Source: an uncultured Granulosicoccaceae bacterium
GTDB lineage: Bacteria > Pseudomonadota > Gammaproteobacteria > CALCKW01
DNA length: 64,000 nt
Reading direction: 5' to 3'
Assembly (NCBI GenBank): GCA_937965695.1
Contig: CALCKW010000025.1
Location: forward strand, 1-64,000
Of this stretch, positions 17,292 through 26,298 are shown piece after piece (the stretch's first letter is position 1; every line of letters starts with the position of its first letter). The position numbers and the translations under genes were made by a program. The notes below the pieces were generated by a model. That model saw only the letters and a list, made by a program, of their open reading frames with translations. It made no database searches and had not been told where the DNA came from.

Positions 17292-18268
17292 TTAGACTAA
17301 CAAAAACCAGTTAAAAAGCTCTACAGCTGTCTAGCACGAATTTTCCAATGGAGGAAACACCGATGTTAAAGAACGTGCTTACTAAGACCGCACAATAACA
17401 AGGACTCAGATCGAAATAATTGGCGTCAACCGTTCGTATTGCCGAGCAACAAAAACATCCCCACTAAATATCGGGACAATATCCACGATTTGTTTAAAAC
17501 TTTATTGCGATTGAATCGATGGGTGTGAACTGAGAGCGCGGGGAGGCTTTGCAGGTGGTAACTTAGAAGGTCTTTCGATTGAGTTCAAGTGCCGTAGAGT
17601 TTTTCACATCCTTCAGAGCGGCATATCCAGTGTTTATTAGTGTTTTCACAAACCTGTTGAAGTCTCGGCGATGTACCATTCCACTACCTAGGCGGCCCCG
17701 CCCAAACTTTCTTCAAGAGTAGCCGCAATGTATAGTCAGGTTTCAGTATCTAAAAAAATCATAGACAACTATTCAATAAACACCTCAACTATTAAGTCGG
17801 TGACGCCCTTCAATTAGACCTTCTGAGGTAAGAGTTGAGAGACCATAGCTATCCGCTTTTTGATGCAAGATGTTATTATTTTGGACAAGGCTAAAGTGGG
17901 TCCAGCCTTGACTTGCATGTTAATTTACCAACGTTCAACCTATCGTGACATCAATCAAGATTCGACCCCTAATGACTCAGCTCGGCACGTAATTTCTCTC
18001 CTTTGCTAGAGAACCTAAGCGAAACTTCAGATGGATCAATCTCAGACCGATTGTGCAGATATTCTAGGCGGTGGAGTGATGCAACAGAAAAATACAAAAA
18101 ATTGCGCAAGATCTTGCTCAGTCTTTTTGCTTTTTGAAAGAGTAAAAAATGCTGGTGTAAAAACACGACTGCCTTTCCTGGTTGCGCTTTGATCCTCACA
18201 CTTATATCGTGACGGTACGTGCACGTCATTGATCTATTTTTATCGCTAAGAACTGAGTCAGAGTATTT
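17292..18268. other. Intergenic region with debris
   Basis: About 980 bp with no convincing gene. A strong ribosome site (GGAGGAAA) precedes a 12-codon ORF at 17363 (MLKNVLTKTAQ), perhaps the stump of a lost gene. A degenerate copy of the GGGGTCAA-type element lies at 17896-17970. On the minus strand, 18150-17969 encodes a protein-like tail (ending GEKLRAELSH), but the frame opens inside the lysE gene and has no start, so at most it is a remnant. Confidence 0.5.
17896..17970. repeat. Degenerate distant copy D of the GGGGTCAA element
   Basis: Ends GTGGGTCCAGCCTTGAC and CAAGATTCGACCCCT match the two ends of the elements at 5.1-5.7 kb, and the preceding ATCGTGACATCAAT parallels the ATTGTGATTTAT of copy B. 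It is shorter (75 bp) and eroded. This shows that the element is dispersed rather than confined to one locus. Confidence 0.55.
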
Positions 18269-18904
18269 ATGGAAATTAGTCTTTGGGTAGCTTATGTTGG
18301 TGTGATCAGCTTGTTGATATTTTCTCCCGGGCCTTCGACGATTCTGTGCTTGAATCACGGAGTAAAGTATGGCGCTGCCCGCTCTATTCCCACCGTTTTA
18401 GGAGGCTGTGTGGCCTCCCTTCTGTTGATGACACTCTCCGCATTCGGCCTAGGCGTGCTATTGCTCACCTCCGCTAAAGCATTCTTTGCAATCAAGCTAG
18501 TCGGGGCGGCATACCTAATCTACCTAGGCATTGGACTGTGGCGTGAAGGCAGCAAAGCATTTAGCGCTATTTCTAATGAGCCAATTGAAAAAACATCGTC
18601 TGGAATGGACAAGCTAAAAATAGGGTTTCTAGTCGGTATCAGCAACCCAAAAGACATCATCTTTTTCGCCGCACTTTTCCCCAACTTCATTTCAATGGAA
18701 AATCCCCAAGCTATTCAGTTTGCTCAATTGAGTCTCACTTGGTTTGTGATCGATTTTGCTGGCATGTTTGCCTACTCCAGCGTCGGTTTGAAGGTAGCGC
18801 CTTGGTTTGCGCAACAGAAAAACATGCTCCGCTTCAACCGTTTTTTGGGTGGCTTTTTTGTGACAGCTGGTGGCTTATTGGCTCTGTCAAACAGAAAAAC
18901 TTAA
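18269..18904 (+). CDS. LysE/RhtB-family amino-acid exporter
   Basis: 211-residue inner-membrane exporter of the LysE/RhtB family, which exports amino acids such as homoserine, threonine or lysine. The N-terminus carries the family signature FSPGPSTILCLNHGVKYG, with Pro-Gly-Pro in the first membrane segment; about six hydrophobic segments follow, including the SNPKDIIFFAALFPNF motif typical of RhtB proteins. Length is normal and the gene looks intact. It stands alone, with about 1 kb of noncoding sequence upstream and 390 bp downstream. Substrate cannot be predicted. Confidence 0.9.
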   Translation: MEISLWVAYVGVISLLIFSPGPSTILCLNHGVKYGAARSIPTVLGGCVASLLLMTLSAFGLGVLLLTSAKAFFAIKLVGAAYLIYLGIGLWREGSKAFSAISNEPIEKTSSGMDKLKIGFLVGISNPKDIIFFAALFPNFISMENPQAIQFAQLSLTWFVIDFAGMFAYSSVGLKVAPWFAQQKNMLRFNRFLGGFFVTAGGLLALSNRKT

Positions 18905-19291
18905 CAGGAAATTTGCTTTTTTTACGTGCTACCTAAATTTTCTGGCAACAAAGCAAACGCCTAAGAGTATATAGATGCCCTCAATACTTGGATAAATTAG
19001 GGATTTGATGCCGACGTATTTTTGTTGATTGGCAGGACAACGGGGCCAAGGACAACGGTGTCAGGCCTAGTATCATTGCCCCTCCCATGATCACTTATTG
19101 CCAAAGTGATTCGGCAGTATGCTCTACGTGTTCTGTAGCGATAATGGTTAGACTATTTAGAAGCGACCTCAAGTTTTCCACCCTATCGCTGCACCGCTTC
19201 AAACGAGCGTTTTTGCTTTCGTGACACCTCGCGGTAGCAATGTTCAACTAACATTAGAGTCACTATTTGTACTAGGTGATTTAGACTTAAC
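18905..19291. other. Intergenic region, no gene seen
   Basis: 387 bp between lysE and the endonuclease gene. Both strands are broken by stops. TTTGTACTAGGTGATTTAGACTTAAC just before the next ATG gives no clear ribosome site. I see no hairpin with a T-tract and no recognisable coding remnant. Confidence 0.5.
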
Positions 19292-20053
19292 ATGGCGTAC
19301 TTCAGCCGTTTCGTTGTTCTGCTCAATTTGTCCGTCATGCTAAGCGCTTGCGCGAGTGATTCGGCTACTCATGTTTCTACAAATGACTCCAAAACACTTC
19401 GTTTAGAGCTATCCACTGCAATGAGCCGTCACCGGGTACTGAGTTATTCTGAGACTTGGGATGCACTTTCACAGATCCACGAAATTGCCCCAGGAAGAAT
19501 CCGCCTTTTCTATACTCGGCGTATCGTTGATGCTTCGGACCGAGCATCGAGTGAAAATCAGTCCGAGCTCGAATTCTGGAACCGTGAACATCTTTGGCCG
19601 CAATCGTTCGGCAGTCGGGCGTATCCGGCCAAAACCGATTTGCATCACTTAGTGCCCACTGATCAAACGGTTAACTCCAGCCGTGGTAACAAGTATTTTG
19701 ATACAGGTCTGGAAGCCCATCATGAATGTGCTCAGTGTTGGACAAGCACCGAGGCTTGGGAGCCGCCTGATGAAGTGAAAGGTGACATTGCCCGCATGAT
19801 GTTTTATATCGATGTGCGATATGAAGGCCTGCTTGGTGATGACGTGGGTGATTTAGCCTTGGGCGAAACGCCCGATACCAGCAATAACGTATATGGCAAG
19901 CTCAGCACCCTTTTGCGGTGGCACTGCACAGACCCGGTTTCCGAAGATGAAGTCCGACGCCATCAGACGGCGGCCTCGATTCAAGGCAACCGAAATGTAT
20001 TCGTCGATTCTCCCGAATTAGTCTCGTCTATTTATAACTACGTTTGCCTTTAA
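19292..20053 (+). CDS. Secreted endonuclease I family nuclease (lipoprotein)
   Basis: 253-residue His-Me finger nuclease of the EndA/Vvn family. It begins with a lipoprotein signal (LNLSVMLSACAS; lipobox LSAC, Cys near residue 20), so it is likely membrane-anchored outside the cytoplasm. The catalytic region is WNREHLWPQSFG, then DLHHLVPTDQTVNSSRGNKY with the conserved His and metal-binding Asn, and VKGDIARMMFYIDVRY, all diagnostic of endonuclease I. The C-terminus ends NRNVFVDSPELV, also conserved. It degrades DNA non-specifically, for nutrient acquisition or blocking DNA entry. It stands alone and appears complete. Confidence 0.92.
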   Translation: MAYFSRFVVLLNLSVMLSACASDSATHVSTNDSKTLRLELSTAMSRHRVLSYSETWDALSQIHEIAPGRIRLFYTRRIVDASDRASSENQSELEFWNREHLWPQSFGSRAYPAKTDLHHLVPTDQTVNSSRGNKYFDTGLEAHHECAQCWTSTEAWEPPDEVKGDIARMMFYIDVRYEGLLGDDVGDLALGETPDTSNNVYGKLSTLLRWHCTDPVSEDEVRRHQTAASIQGNRNVFVDSPELVSSIYNYVCL

Positions 20054-20432
20054 ATACATGTGCAGTGCCAATCGCACATCTCTCTGGCCCAAGTACAAGG
20101 GCCAATTTCATCGGCGATGGCGCTATGGCTTTATTTGATGCATCGAGTAATGGAGGCACTAAGGTGATGGTGGAGCCTAGTTGACACGCGGCACCTGCAC
20201 CAGTTTTTGACGGTATAAACTGTGCAGGTAATAATGGTGATTCCCACTGGGAACGCTTCGTGGGTGGCGCGGTCGCAGATGTAGCTTGGTAACCTATCCG
20301 TTTTTTATCCCGATGCTTTCAGTGAGATCAAACCCTTCTACACTTGGTGTGATTAACAGGCAGTACAGCACTGCCCGCTTTACGTATCTATCGCCAAGCT
20401 TTGAGTGATGGCGTAATTTAGAGATCTAAACG
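20054..20432. pseudogene. Remnant of a secreted-protein gene
   Basis: In the plus frame from about 20090, a protein-like stretch (ANFIGDGAMALFDASS, then NGGTKVMVEPS) is broken by TGA and continues as HAAPAPVFDGINCAGNNGD and HWERFVGGAVADVAW to TAA near 20290. No start is visible and no family is recognised. Because both halves remain in one frame and look coding-like, I read it as a decayed gene end; this is weak. Confidence 0.3.
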
Positions 20433-21137
20433 ATGAAACGAGGTCTGCTGATAAGCGCCGTGTTGGCTATATGCCTCGGTTTGGGGTTCCTCTTGATATT
20501 GAGCCCCAAGGTCGAAGAATCGACTGCGCTTGTTGAATCACCCCAGATGCAGAGAGCCCCTGTTGGCAACAACGCAACCGTTAAACCTGTTATCTCTACT
20601 GTGTCGGTACTAGACGGTACAACATCTGACGAGCAGCCAGACCAGGCAGCTCTTCAAGACGGTTTTTTACCGCTGATTCCCAAACCCTCTGAAGACGGCT
20701 ATATCCACATCGAATGGGACAGCCTGATGCCGTCTAACTTCGGCGCTGCTCCGCCGCCAACTAGGCCATATTCCAGTGGCCCAATCGAGCACAGTGGCTC
20801 TGGGCCTTCAGCATTGCCCACCTATAGCAGTGTTGTGTTAGTGGAAGAACTGATTGGCAAAAAAGTCAGTATTCCCGGTTTTGTGGTTCCACTGGACTGG
20901 GATAAGCAAACCATTTCTAAGTTTCTTTTTGTGCCCTATGTAGGAGCATGTGTTCATGTCCCGCCTCCACCGCCTAATCAGTTGATTTACGCTGAATTCG
21001 AGCAGGGATTGGTTTTGGAAGAACAATGGACCCCAGTGGAAATTTACGGCACCTTGAGTGGTGAATATCTGGAGACAGAGCTAGGCGCAGCGGGATACAC
21101 CATTCAGGTGGATACCGTAAAAGCTTTTGACTATTAG
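20433..21137 (+). CDS. DUF3299 exported protein
   Basis: 234 residues with an N-terminal membrane anchor or signal (LLISAVLAICLGLGFLLIL), a Ser/Pro-rich linker to about residue 110, then a DUF3299 domain. That family is recognised by KKVSIPGFVVPLDWD, FLFVPYVGACVHVPPPPPNQ and the C-terminal GAAGYTIQVDTVKAFDY; the Cys-His in ACVHVPPPPPNQ is conserved and could bind metal. DUF3299 proteins are often near metal or ABC export systems, but no such neighbour is seen. Function unknown; probably periplasmic. The ATG at 20433 has only a weak purine-rich site upstream. Confidence 0.85.
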   Translation: MKRGLLISAVLAICLGLGFLLILSPKVEESTALVESPQMQRAPVGNNATVKPVISTVSVLDGTTSDEQPDQAALQDGFLPLIPKPSEDGYIHIEWDSLMPSNFGAAPPPTRPYSSGPIEHSGSGPSALPTYSSVVLVEELIGKKVSIPGFVVPLDWDKQTISKFLFVPYVGACVHVPPPPPNQLIYAEFEQGLVLEEQWTPVEIYGTLSGEYLETELGAAGYTIQVDTVKAFDY

Positions 21138-21194
21138 AAAGCAAAAACGTTGACTCTCACCGTTTGAAAGAAACCTAAACCACCTCTCTTTACC

Positions 21195-21330
21195 AAGACA
21201 GAGACCCGGCTACGGTTGCAGCCTACAAGAGTGCGGCTTGCACCATGCAAGAATTTGCTGAGCATTTTGGCGCGCCTATCACTACGGTGAGCAGAGCGGT
21301 GTTAAAGGCAGAAAGGGCAGTTCTAGCCGC
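21195..21330 (+). pseudogene. RayT (REP-associated transposase) C-terminal HTH remnant
   Basis: The frame reads TVAAYKSAACTMQEFAEHFG and APITTVSRAVLKAE, closely matching the C-terminal helix-turn-helix of REP-associated tyrosine transposases (usual form AYxxGxYTMxEIGxHFGVHYSTVSR). No catalytic domain precedes it. The other part of such a gene lies 2.4 kb downstream, beyond the acyltransferase gene. Confidence 0.6.
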
Positions 21331-21744
21331 AACCCCATTTACCGCTGCGATGCCTCCAGGGCCTGATGTATTTTTTGATAACGACATCTCGCTCAAGAGT
21401 TTGAGGTGCTCTGTTCTAAAATTGGCCTTGGCCTTTATCACGGTCGGTTTTTTCGTTTCAGAATGAACTCATTGCCAGCCTGCGTGCGCAGTATCAGTGC
21501 CTTACTGTTATAATTTGTCTTTTAACGTGCACCGTTTCGTCTCATCAATGAGCAGCGTCACTTACTACGTTTTAAGTTGTTTGCCGAGAGATTCTTAAAC
21601 ACGCGTACAGTTATTGCAGAACTTAGGTGCCCCTTTCTTAAGAAAGTCATCGGTTGGGGACCATGAGTGCGCGTCAGCGTCTTTCTTGAGGTGAATCGCT
21701 GTATCGTTTTCAACGGCTGGGTAGGCCGCATTCGAGTTTTTTAG
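21331..21744. other. Intergenic region upstream of the acyltransferase gene
   Basis: About 410 bp. The first 140 bp continue an open frame past the HTH remnant (to 21466), but without family resemblance. The rest is noncoding on both strands. No clear terminator or promoter is visible. Confidence 0.4.
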
Positions 21745-23619
21745 ATGGTTTATCGCGCAGAAATTGATGGATTACGAGCCATAGCTGTTTTAGCTGTGAT
21801 CCTATATCACGCTGGCTTCTCAAGCCTTTCCGGCGGATATATTGGCGTAGATGTATTTTTTGTTATTAGTGGATACCTGATCACTTCTATTCTTGCAAAA
21901 GATTTGGAGAAGGGTAACTTTTCAATCCTGAATTTCTACGAAAGACGCGCCAGAAGAATACTGCCTGCCCTTACATTTGTATGCTTATGCAGTGCTGTCT
22001 TCGCTTGGTGGTGGCTGATGCCACAGGATTTAAGTGAATTTGGCAAAAGCCTAGTTGCCACTTCCTTGTTCGCATCGAACGTATTTTTTTGGCTCGACTC
22101 AGGGTACTTCAGCACAGCTGCCGAGTTAAAGCCCATGCTGCACACCTGGAGCCTTGCGGTCGAGGAGCAGTATTACATCTTGTTCCCCATTCTTTTTGGC
22201 TGGCTTTGGAAGTTTGGGGCGCCTGTAGTTGTAAAATCACTTTTAATAATTTCCATTATCAGTCTCGTCAGTGCGGAACTTTTGATGACGCGTTTTGAGG
22301 GAGCGGCCTTTTTTCTCTTACCAGGAAGAGCCTGGGAGCTTTTAGTTGGCTCGCTGTGTGCGCTATACCTAAAACGAGGCAATATTCTACCCACGAACAT
22401 TGTATTTTTTCATTTGTTAGGTCTTATCGGCCTAGCGATGATCGCCGTCCCTATCTTTGTTTACGATCTACACACCCCTTTTCCAGGCCTAAGTGCCTTA
22501 CCGCCTGTGATCGGCACGGCGCTTGTTATTTTGTTTGCTCAAGAAAAAACTTTCACGGCGCAGTTCCTCCAGCTTAAACCTTTAGTGGCAGTTGGCTTGA
22601 TTTCTTATAGTGCATACCTCTGGCACCAGCCGCTTTTTGCTTTTATAAGGCATCGTTCCATCGAAGAGCCCACTGCGGTTGAGTTTTCAGGGCTTGTTGC
22701 TGTTGTTCTTGGCCTTTCCTACTTTACCTATCGCTTTGTAGAAACCCCTTTTCGAAATCGGGATGTCATCGGAGTGAAGAGCATTGCTTGGTTTTCAATG
22801 GCAGCGCTGTCTTCTCTTATTATAATTGGCGGAGTAATTGGTTACGCAAAAGGACTTGATGGGCTTAGATTTTCAGATCGGCAAATAGAGCTGACTAAAA
22901 GCGCTGCAACAAGCCCTAAGAGACGTGAATGTCATTTTCCCAGGCAACACGGGTGGGATCTCGAGGCCAGCTGTAGGTATTTTTTCCCAGACAAAGTCAA
23001 CACAGCTTTTTTAGGCAATAGTCACTCGGTGGAGTTAGCTTACGCGGCGGCAGAGCAGCTCAAAGTGCAAGGTGAGGGCATTGTTCAGCACACCATGAGT
23101 GGTTGCCGAGTCAACTACAAGTTTGATGTTGAAGAGCTTGATGAGAGGCAAAAGCCATGTGCAGACTGGATCGATGAAGTCGTTGATTCTTTAATCGCCG
23201 ATAAGGAAATAAACAACGTAGTTGTCTCTTTTCGAAATGAACATGCTTCCCCTGCAGATATTGCTTCTTTTGAGGCTCTTGTTCGCGACCTGAGAAGCGC
23301 AGAGAAACGTGTGGTGTTTGTGTTGCAAAGTCCGTTGCTACCCGCGTCAGCAATGCGCTACATCTTCCTCCATGGCGATGAACTCAAACATCCCGCTCTG
23401 AGCTTGCAAGAATGGAGGTCAAAATACGCCGTTGTGCTTGATATGGTCGAGAAGTTTCCATCCGATGTCATTGTCATTGATCCATCTAAGCATTTTTGCG
23501 ACAAACAAAACTGCTTCGCGTTTCGCGAAAACACCGCGATGTACTTTGACCATCATCATATGTCGGTACCAGCAGCCAGACTTGTAGCTGCAGACATAGT
23601 GGAAGCTTTAAAGGATTAG
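21745..23619 (+). CDS. OafA-type membrane acyltransferase with SGNH domain
   Basis: 624-residue surface-polysaccharide O-acyltransferase. Residues about 1-380 form the multispan AT3 (acyltransferase-3) domain. It has the RX10H motif at the first helix (R-AIAVLAVILY-H), GGYIGVDVFFVISGYLI, FYERRARRILPA, and the LHTWSLAVEEQYY block. Residues about 400-624 form an extracellular SGNH-type domain with FLGNSHSVE, where Asn replaces the usual Asp before the catalytic Ser, and DHHHMSVPAARL near the end supplying the Asp/His pair. Such proteins acetylate lipopolysaccharide, capsule or peptidoglycan sugars. It is flanked by RayT fragments on both sides, hinting at insertion or rearrangement, and precedes glycan genes on the opposite strand. 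Confidence 0.92.
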   Translation: MVYRAEIDGLRAIAVLAVILYHAGFSSLSGGYIGVDVFFVISGYLITSILAKDLEKGNFSILNFYERRARRILPALTFVCLCSAVFAWWWLMPQDLSEFGKSLVATSLFASNVFFWLDSGYFSTAAELKPMLHTWSLAVEEQYYILFPILFGWLWKFGAPVVVKSLLIISIISLVSAELLMTRFEGAAFFLLPGRAWELLVGSLCALYLKRGNILPTNIVFFHLLGLIGLAMIAVPIFVYDLHTPFPGLSALPPVIGTALVILFAQEKTFTAQFLQLKPLVAVGLISYSAYLWHQPLFAFIRHRSIEEPTAVEFSGLVAVVLGLSYFTYRFVETPFRNRDVIGVKSIAWFSMAALSSLIIIGGVIGYAKGLDGLRFSDRQIELTKSAATSPKRRECHFPRQHGWDLEASCRYFFPDKVNTAFLGNSHSVELAYAAAEQLKVQGEGIVQHTMSGCRVNYKFDVEELDERQKPCADWIDEVVDSLIADKEINNVVVSFRNEHASPADIASFEALVRDLRSAEKRVVFVLQSPLLPASAMRYIFLHGDELKHPALSLQEWRSKYAVVLDMVEKFPSDVIVIDPSKHFCDKQNCFAFRENTAMYFDHHHMSVPAARLVAADIVEALKD

Positions 23620-23774
23620 TCAGCCACACTAGTCGTGAATTTGGTGCAAGATCGAATTTTGCTAAGGCCTAAATTGCATGGGATCAACTAGTGCAGGAGA
23701 AAGGTGCGCCAGCCATATCGCGTTGGTTTACCGGATAAACAATGCATTCACTCTCATGCTAGTGTTTTGTCGCG

Positions 23775-24265
23775 GCTAAACCACTACGCATTGAATTTGC
23801 TGGCGCTTTGTATCACATCACCTCTCGCGTGGAATACGGCAGCTCAACGGTGAATACACGGAAAAGTTAATCGACGTTATGGCTTTTTTGCTCGTTGGTT
23901 CCAGGGGCGCGACAAATCGACCCCTGTACAAAAAGAAGCTTAACTGTTGGGGCTGTCACACTATGTGTGTGCTAAACCTTATGCGCGCGGGCATGTTAAA
24001 ACAACCACAAGATTGGCCTTGGAATGGCTACTGCTCTCGCCTGGGCCTCACGCCCCGCCCCGAATGGCTCGTCAGCGTTTGACTGCCGACGCAGTTTGTA
24101 AGTGTAGAAGCTCATGCGGGGAGAAGCTCCGACGGTCAGTGCCTGAGGGCAAAGTCTGCCCTAGTCCGCTTGAGCAAACACGGCATCAGCTACTACTGGG
24201 TGACGACGCCTTTGTTAGGCAACTCAGCATTAAGTCTAATACGCTACTTCCACCTATTCGCAGTA
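23775..24265 (+). pseudogene. REP-associated tyrosine transposase (RayT), degraded
   Basis: Several frames together match a Y1 REP-associated transposase. KPLRIEFAGALYHITSR is encoded at about 23778-23830 (usual start ARPLRIEFAGALYHVTSR). WFQGRDKSTPVQKEA is near 23900. LNLMRAGMLKQPQDWPWNGY is near 23970-24030 (usual LNPVRAGMVKxPExWPWSSY). GDDAFVRQL is near 24205. The region holding the catalytic His-x-His and Tyr between the first two blocks is deleted and frames shift repeatedly, so it is inactive. These enzymes mobilise REP palindromes; GGGGTCA-type palindromes occur elsewhere in the window. Confidence 0.85.
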
Positions 24266-24273
24266 CCTAAGGA

Positions 24274-26298
24274 TTAACTTTCAAGCGGCTCTTCACATTC
24301 GAGGTCTATATCTAACGATATTATTTCTGGTTCAAGAACGCTGTGGATATCTGCTTGCGTGACTTGCATTTCCCTTGGCGCTGAAAACTGACGATCTACT
24401 GGTGGGAAACTAAGGCGACACTCAGAATTTGCGTCTAGAGTGCTGTGCCAGTTCTGCCATGATTCTCGATAAGATATCCGTATTGGTGACAAACCTGCAT
24501 TTGGATCAACACCTGTAGTAGGATTATTTGTGAGACTGCTACTGCTCTCGAGGCAAAGCATGCCGGGTATCCACAATTTCAGAAAACCGTTTTCACCAAG
24601 CAATATGGAGGCTCTATTTATGACTTCGCTATCTGCGGCATATCTAACGTTGTCCCAATAACCGATATACTGGCGAAAGAATGATATACAAAACATTGAA
24701 GATATCGAAGCAAGACGAAGTGCACCGTCAAAGGAACTACTCGAAATATTGCCGAATCGGACAAATTTCCCTGCTTCTTCTATCCTCAACATAGCACAAG
24801 CACAGCCCTTAACCTTATTGTTGACAATAGCCAAATATTGCATCTCAATACGCTGAGGCAAGGCCCAGTCATCGGCGTCGTGTCCCGTTATATACTCTCC
24901 ACGTGCTATATCTAATCCTCTATTCTTTGAAACATAGGGGCCAACGTTAACTCTGTTACTCAGCAGTACAACTCTTTTATCCCTACTAGCTAGCTCTTTT
25001 GATATGGCTTGCGTTCTGTCTGTGCTGCAGTCATTGATGATAATGAGTTCTAAGTTCTTCCAACTCTGGTTTAAGATTGATTCTGCTGCGAGTTTTAAAG
25101 TCTTTTCAGAATTGAATGCGGGCATTATGACGCTGATAAGTGGTCCGTATTCTACTCTGTCGGAATCTGTTGAAGACAGCCTTTCAAACAAAGGCCGTTT
25201 GCCGGCGGCTAGAGATATTGGTTTGAGTTTGAAGCTACAGATGTATGAATTGACATGCTCCAACCACTCTTCATCCGATGCAACACTTTGATTGGCTTTC
25301 AATAGATTTAGTGCTGTTAGGTCGGAGGCGTTGCCAGACTTCATGATGAAATCTTCCGCTTCTTTTAGGCCGTTTAGTTTGCTCGCAACCAAAAAATTGA
25401 CTTTTCTGTTTCGGTTATCGTTAGCTGATGCTGAGTTATTCCTAACAAGAATATCAAATAACTCAACTGCGAGGGTTGGCCACTTCTTTGGGGATTTTAG
25501 ATTTTTCTTGACTGCCGCTAGTGTTCTAAAAGTTTTAGTGCTAGTAATTCGAGCTATTCTCGTTTTTTGCTGGCTGTTAACCTGCTTCAGAGAAAGGTTT
25601 GCTGCTTCTAACTTGCGGTTTTTTGCGTTGCTTTCAAGAATTTGTCTTTGAAGGCTCTTGTTGTCGTGCTGAAAACGAGTTATGGATTCTTCTAGACTAT
25701 CTAGTTGTTCCGCACCATCCTCTCCCAAGGCATTTTCGCTCTGGGATTTTTGGTGTGACGTATTTTTAGCAACTTTCAATTTATTTAATGCAGTTTCCAA
25801 GTTTCCTGTGGCATTAATGGCTTTCCAAAATTGCGTGAACCCTTCCTCTGGATTGCCGATATCAATTTTGAGAACATTTTTTTTGTCGGAAAGGAAACTC
25901 TCAATGTTTTCGAGTTGACACTGCACCATATCTTGGCTAATGCTTAGACTTTTATCTTGCCGACTTAATATGCCTCGAGCATATGCTCTGACAATACTTC
26001 CGCGATTGAACCAGCGCTTATTATAACTTTCAACAACATCCTCTTCTTTCCTGAAAAGGTGAATATAAAGTGGTGTTGATCCATATTTTTTTTCTAGACG
26101 CCCAAGAAACCAGCTCAACCGATTGTCTATCTCAATGTGGCATGTTGGGTAATTTATCCTTGACGCTCCTAGTTCGCGGACTCTCGATTCATGCGCACTG
26201 GTGAAATTTTCAATCTCTTTGCATGCCTCTAGGAAAGTCACACTTCCACATCTGCCCGTGCAAAGTACAAAAACGTTTTTTATATTATTGGTTTTCAT
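24274..26298 (-). CDS. Sulfotransferase-like / coiled-coil / GT2 glycosyltransferase fusion
   Basis: 674 residues in three parts. Residues 1-180 look like a sulfotransferase: FVLCTGRCGSVTF (10-22) matches the PAPS 5'-phosphosulfate loop, and IHLFRKEEDVVESY the 3'-phosphate region. Residues about 195-250 are a predicted coiled coil. Residues about 385-560 are a GT-A fold family 2 glycosyltransferase with LISVIMPAFNSEKTL, IINDCSTDRTQ and the DADD metal motif (474-477). It probably modifies and extends a surface polysaccharide, but the substrates cannot be inferred. Its ATG overlaps the stop of the upstream 26295-27101 frame by 4 bases (ATGA), indicating one transcription unit. The plus-strand frames here are shadows. 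Confidence 0.8.
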   Translation of the reverse strand: MKTNNIKNVFVLCTGRCGSVTFLEACKEIENFTSAHESRVRELGASRINYPTCHIEIDNRLSWFLGRLEKKYGSTPLYIHLFRKEEDVVESYNKRWFNRGSIVRAYARGILSRQDKSLSISQDMVQCQLENIESFLSDKKNVLKIDIGNPEEGFTQFWKAINATGNLETALNKLKVAKNTSHQKSQSENALGEDGAEQLDSLEESITRFQHDNKSLQRQILESNAKNRKLEAANLSLKQVNSQQKTRIARITSTKTFRTLAAVKKNLKSPKKWPTLAVELFDILVRNNSASANDNRNRKVNFLVASKLNGLKEAEDFIMKSGNASDLTALNLLKANQSVASDEEWLEHVNSYICSFKLKPISLAAGKRPLFERLSSTDSDRVEYGPLISVIMPAFNSEKTLKLAAESILNQSWKNLELIIINDCSTDRTQAISKELASRDKRVVLLSNRVNVGPYVSKNRGLDIARGEYITGHDADDWALPQRIEMQYLAIVNNKVKGCACAMLRIEEAGKFVRFGNISSSSFDGALRLASISSMFCISFFRQYIGYWDNVRYAADSEVINRASILLGENGFLKLWIPGMLCLESSSSLTNNPTTGVDPNAGLSPIRISYRESWQNWHSTLDANSECRLSFPPVDRQFSAPREMQVTQADIHSVLEPEIISLDIDLECEEPLES

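Noticed and set aside
17969-18358. Minus-strand ORF of 129 residues
   Set aside because: It opens inside the lysE gene and has no start signal; only its tail looks protein-like, so it is noted as possible debris only.
25004-25918. Plus-strand ORFs opposite the sulfotransferase-GT2 gene
   Set aside because: They are antisense shadows without ribosome sites or family resemblance, while the minus frame has clear domain motifs.
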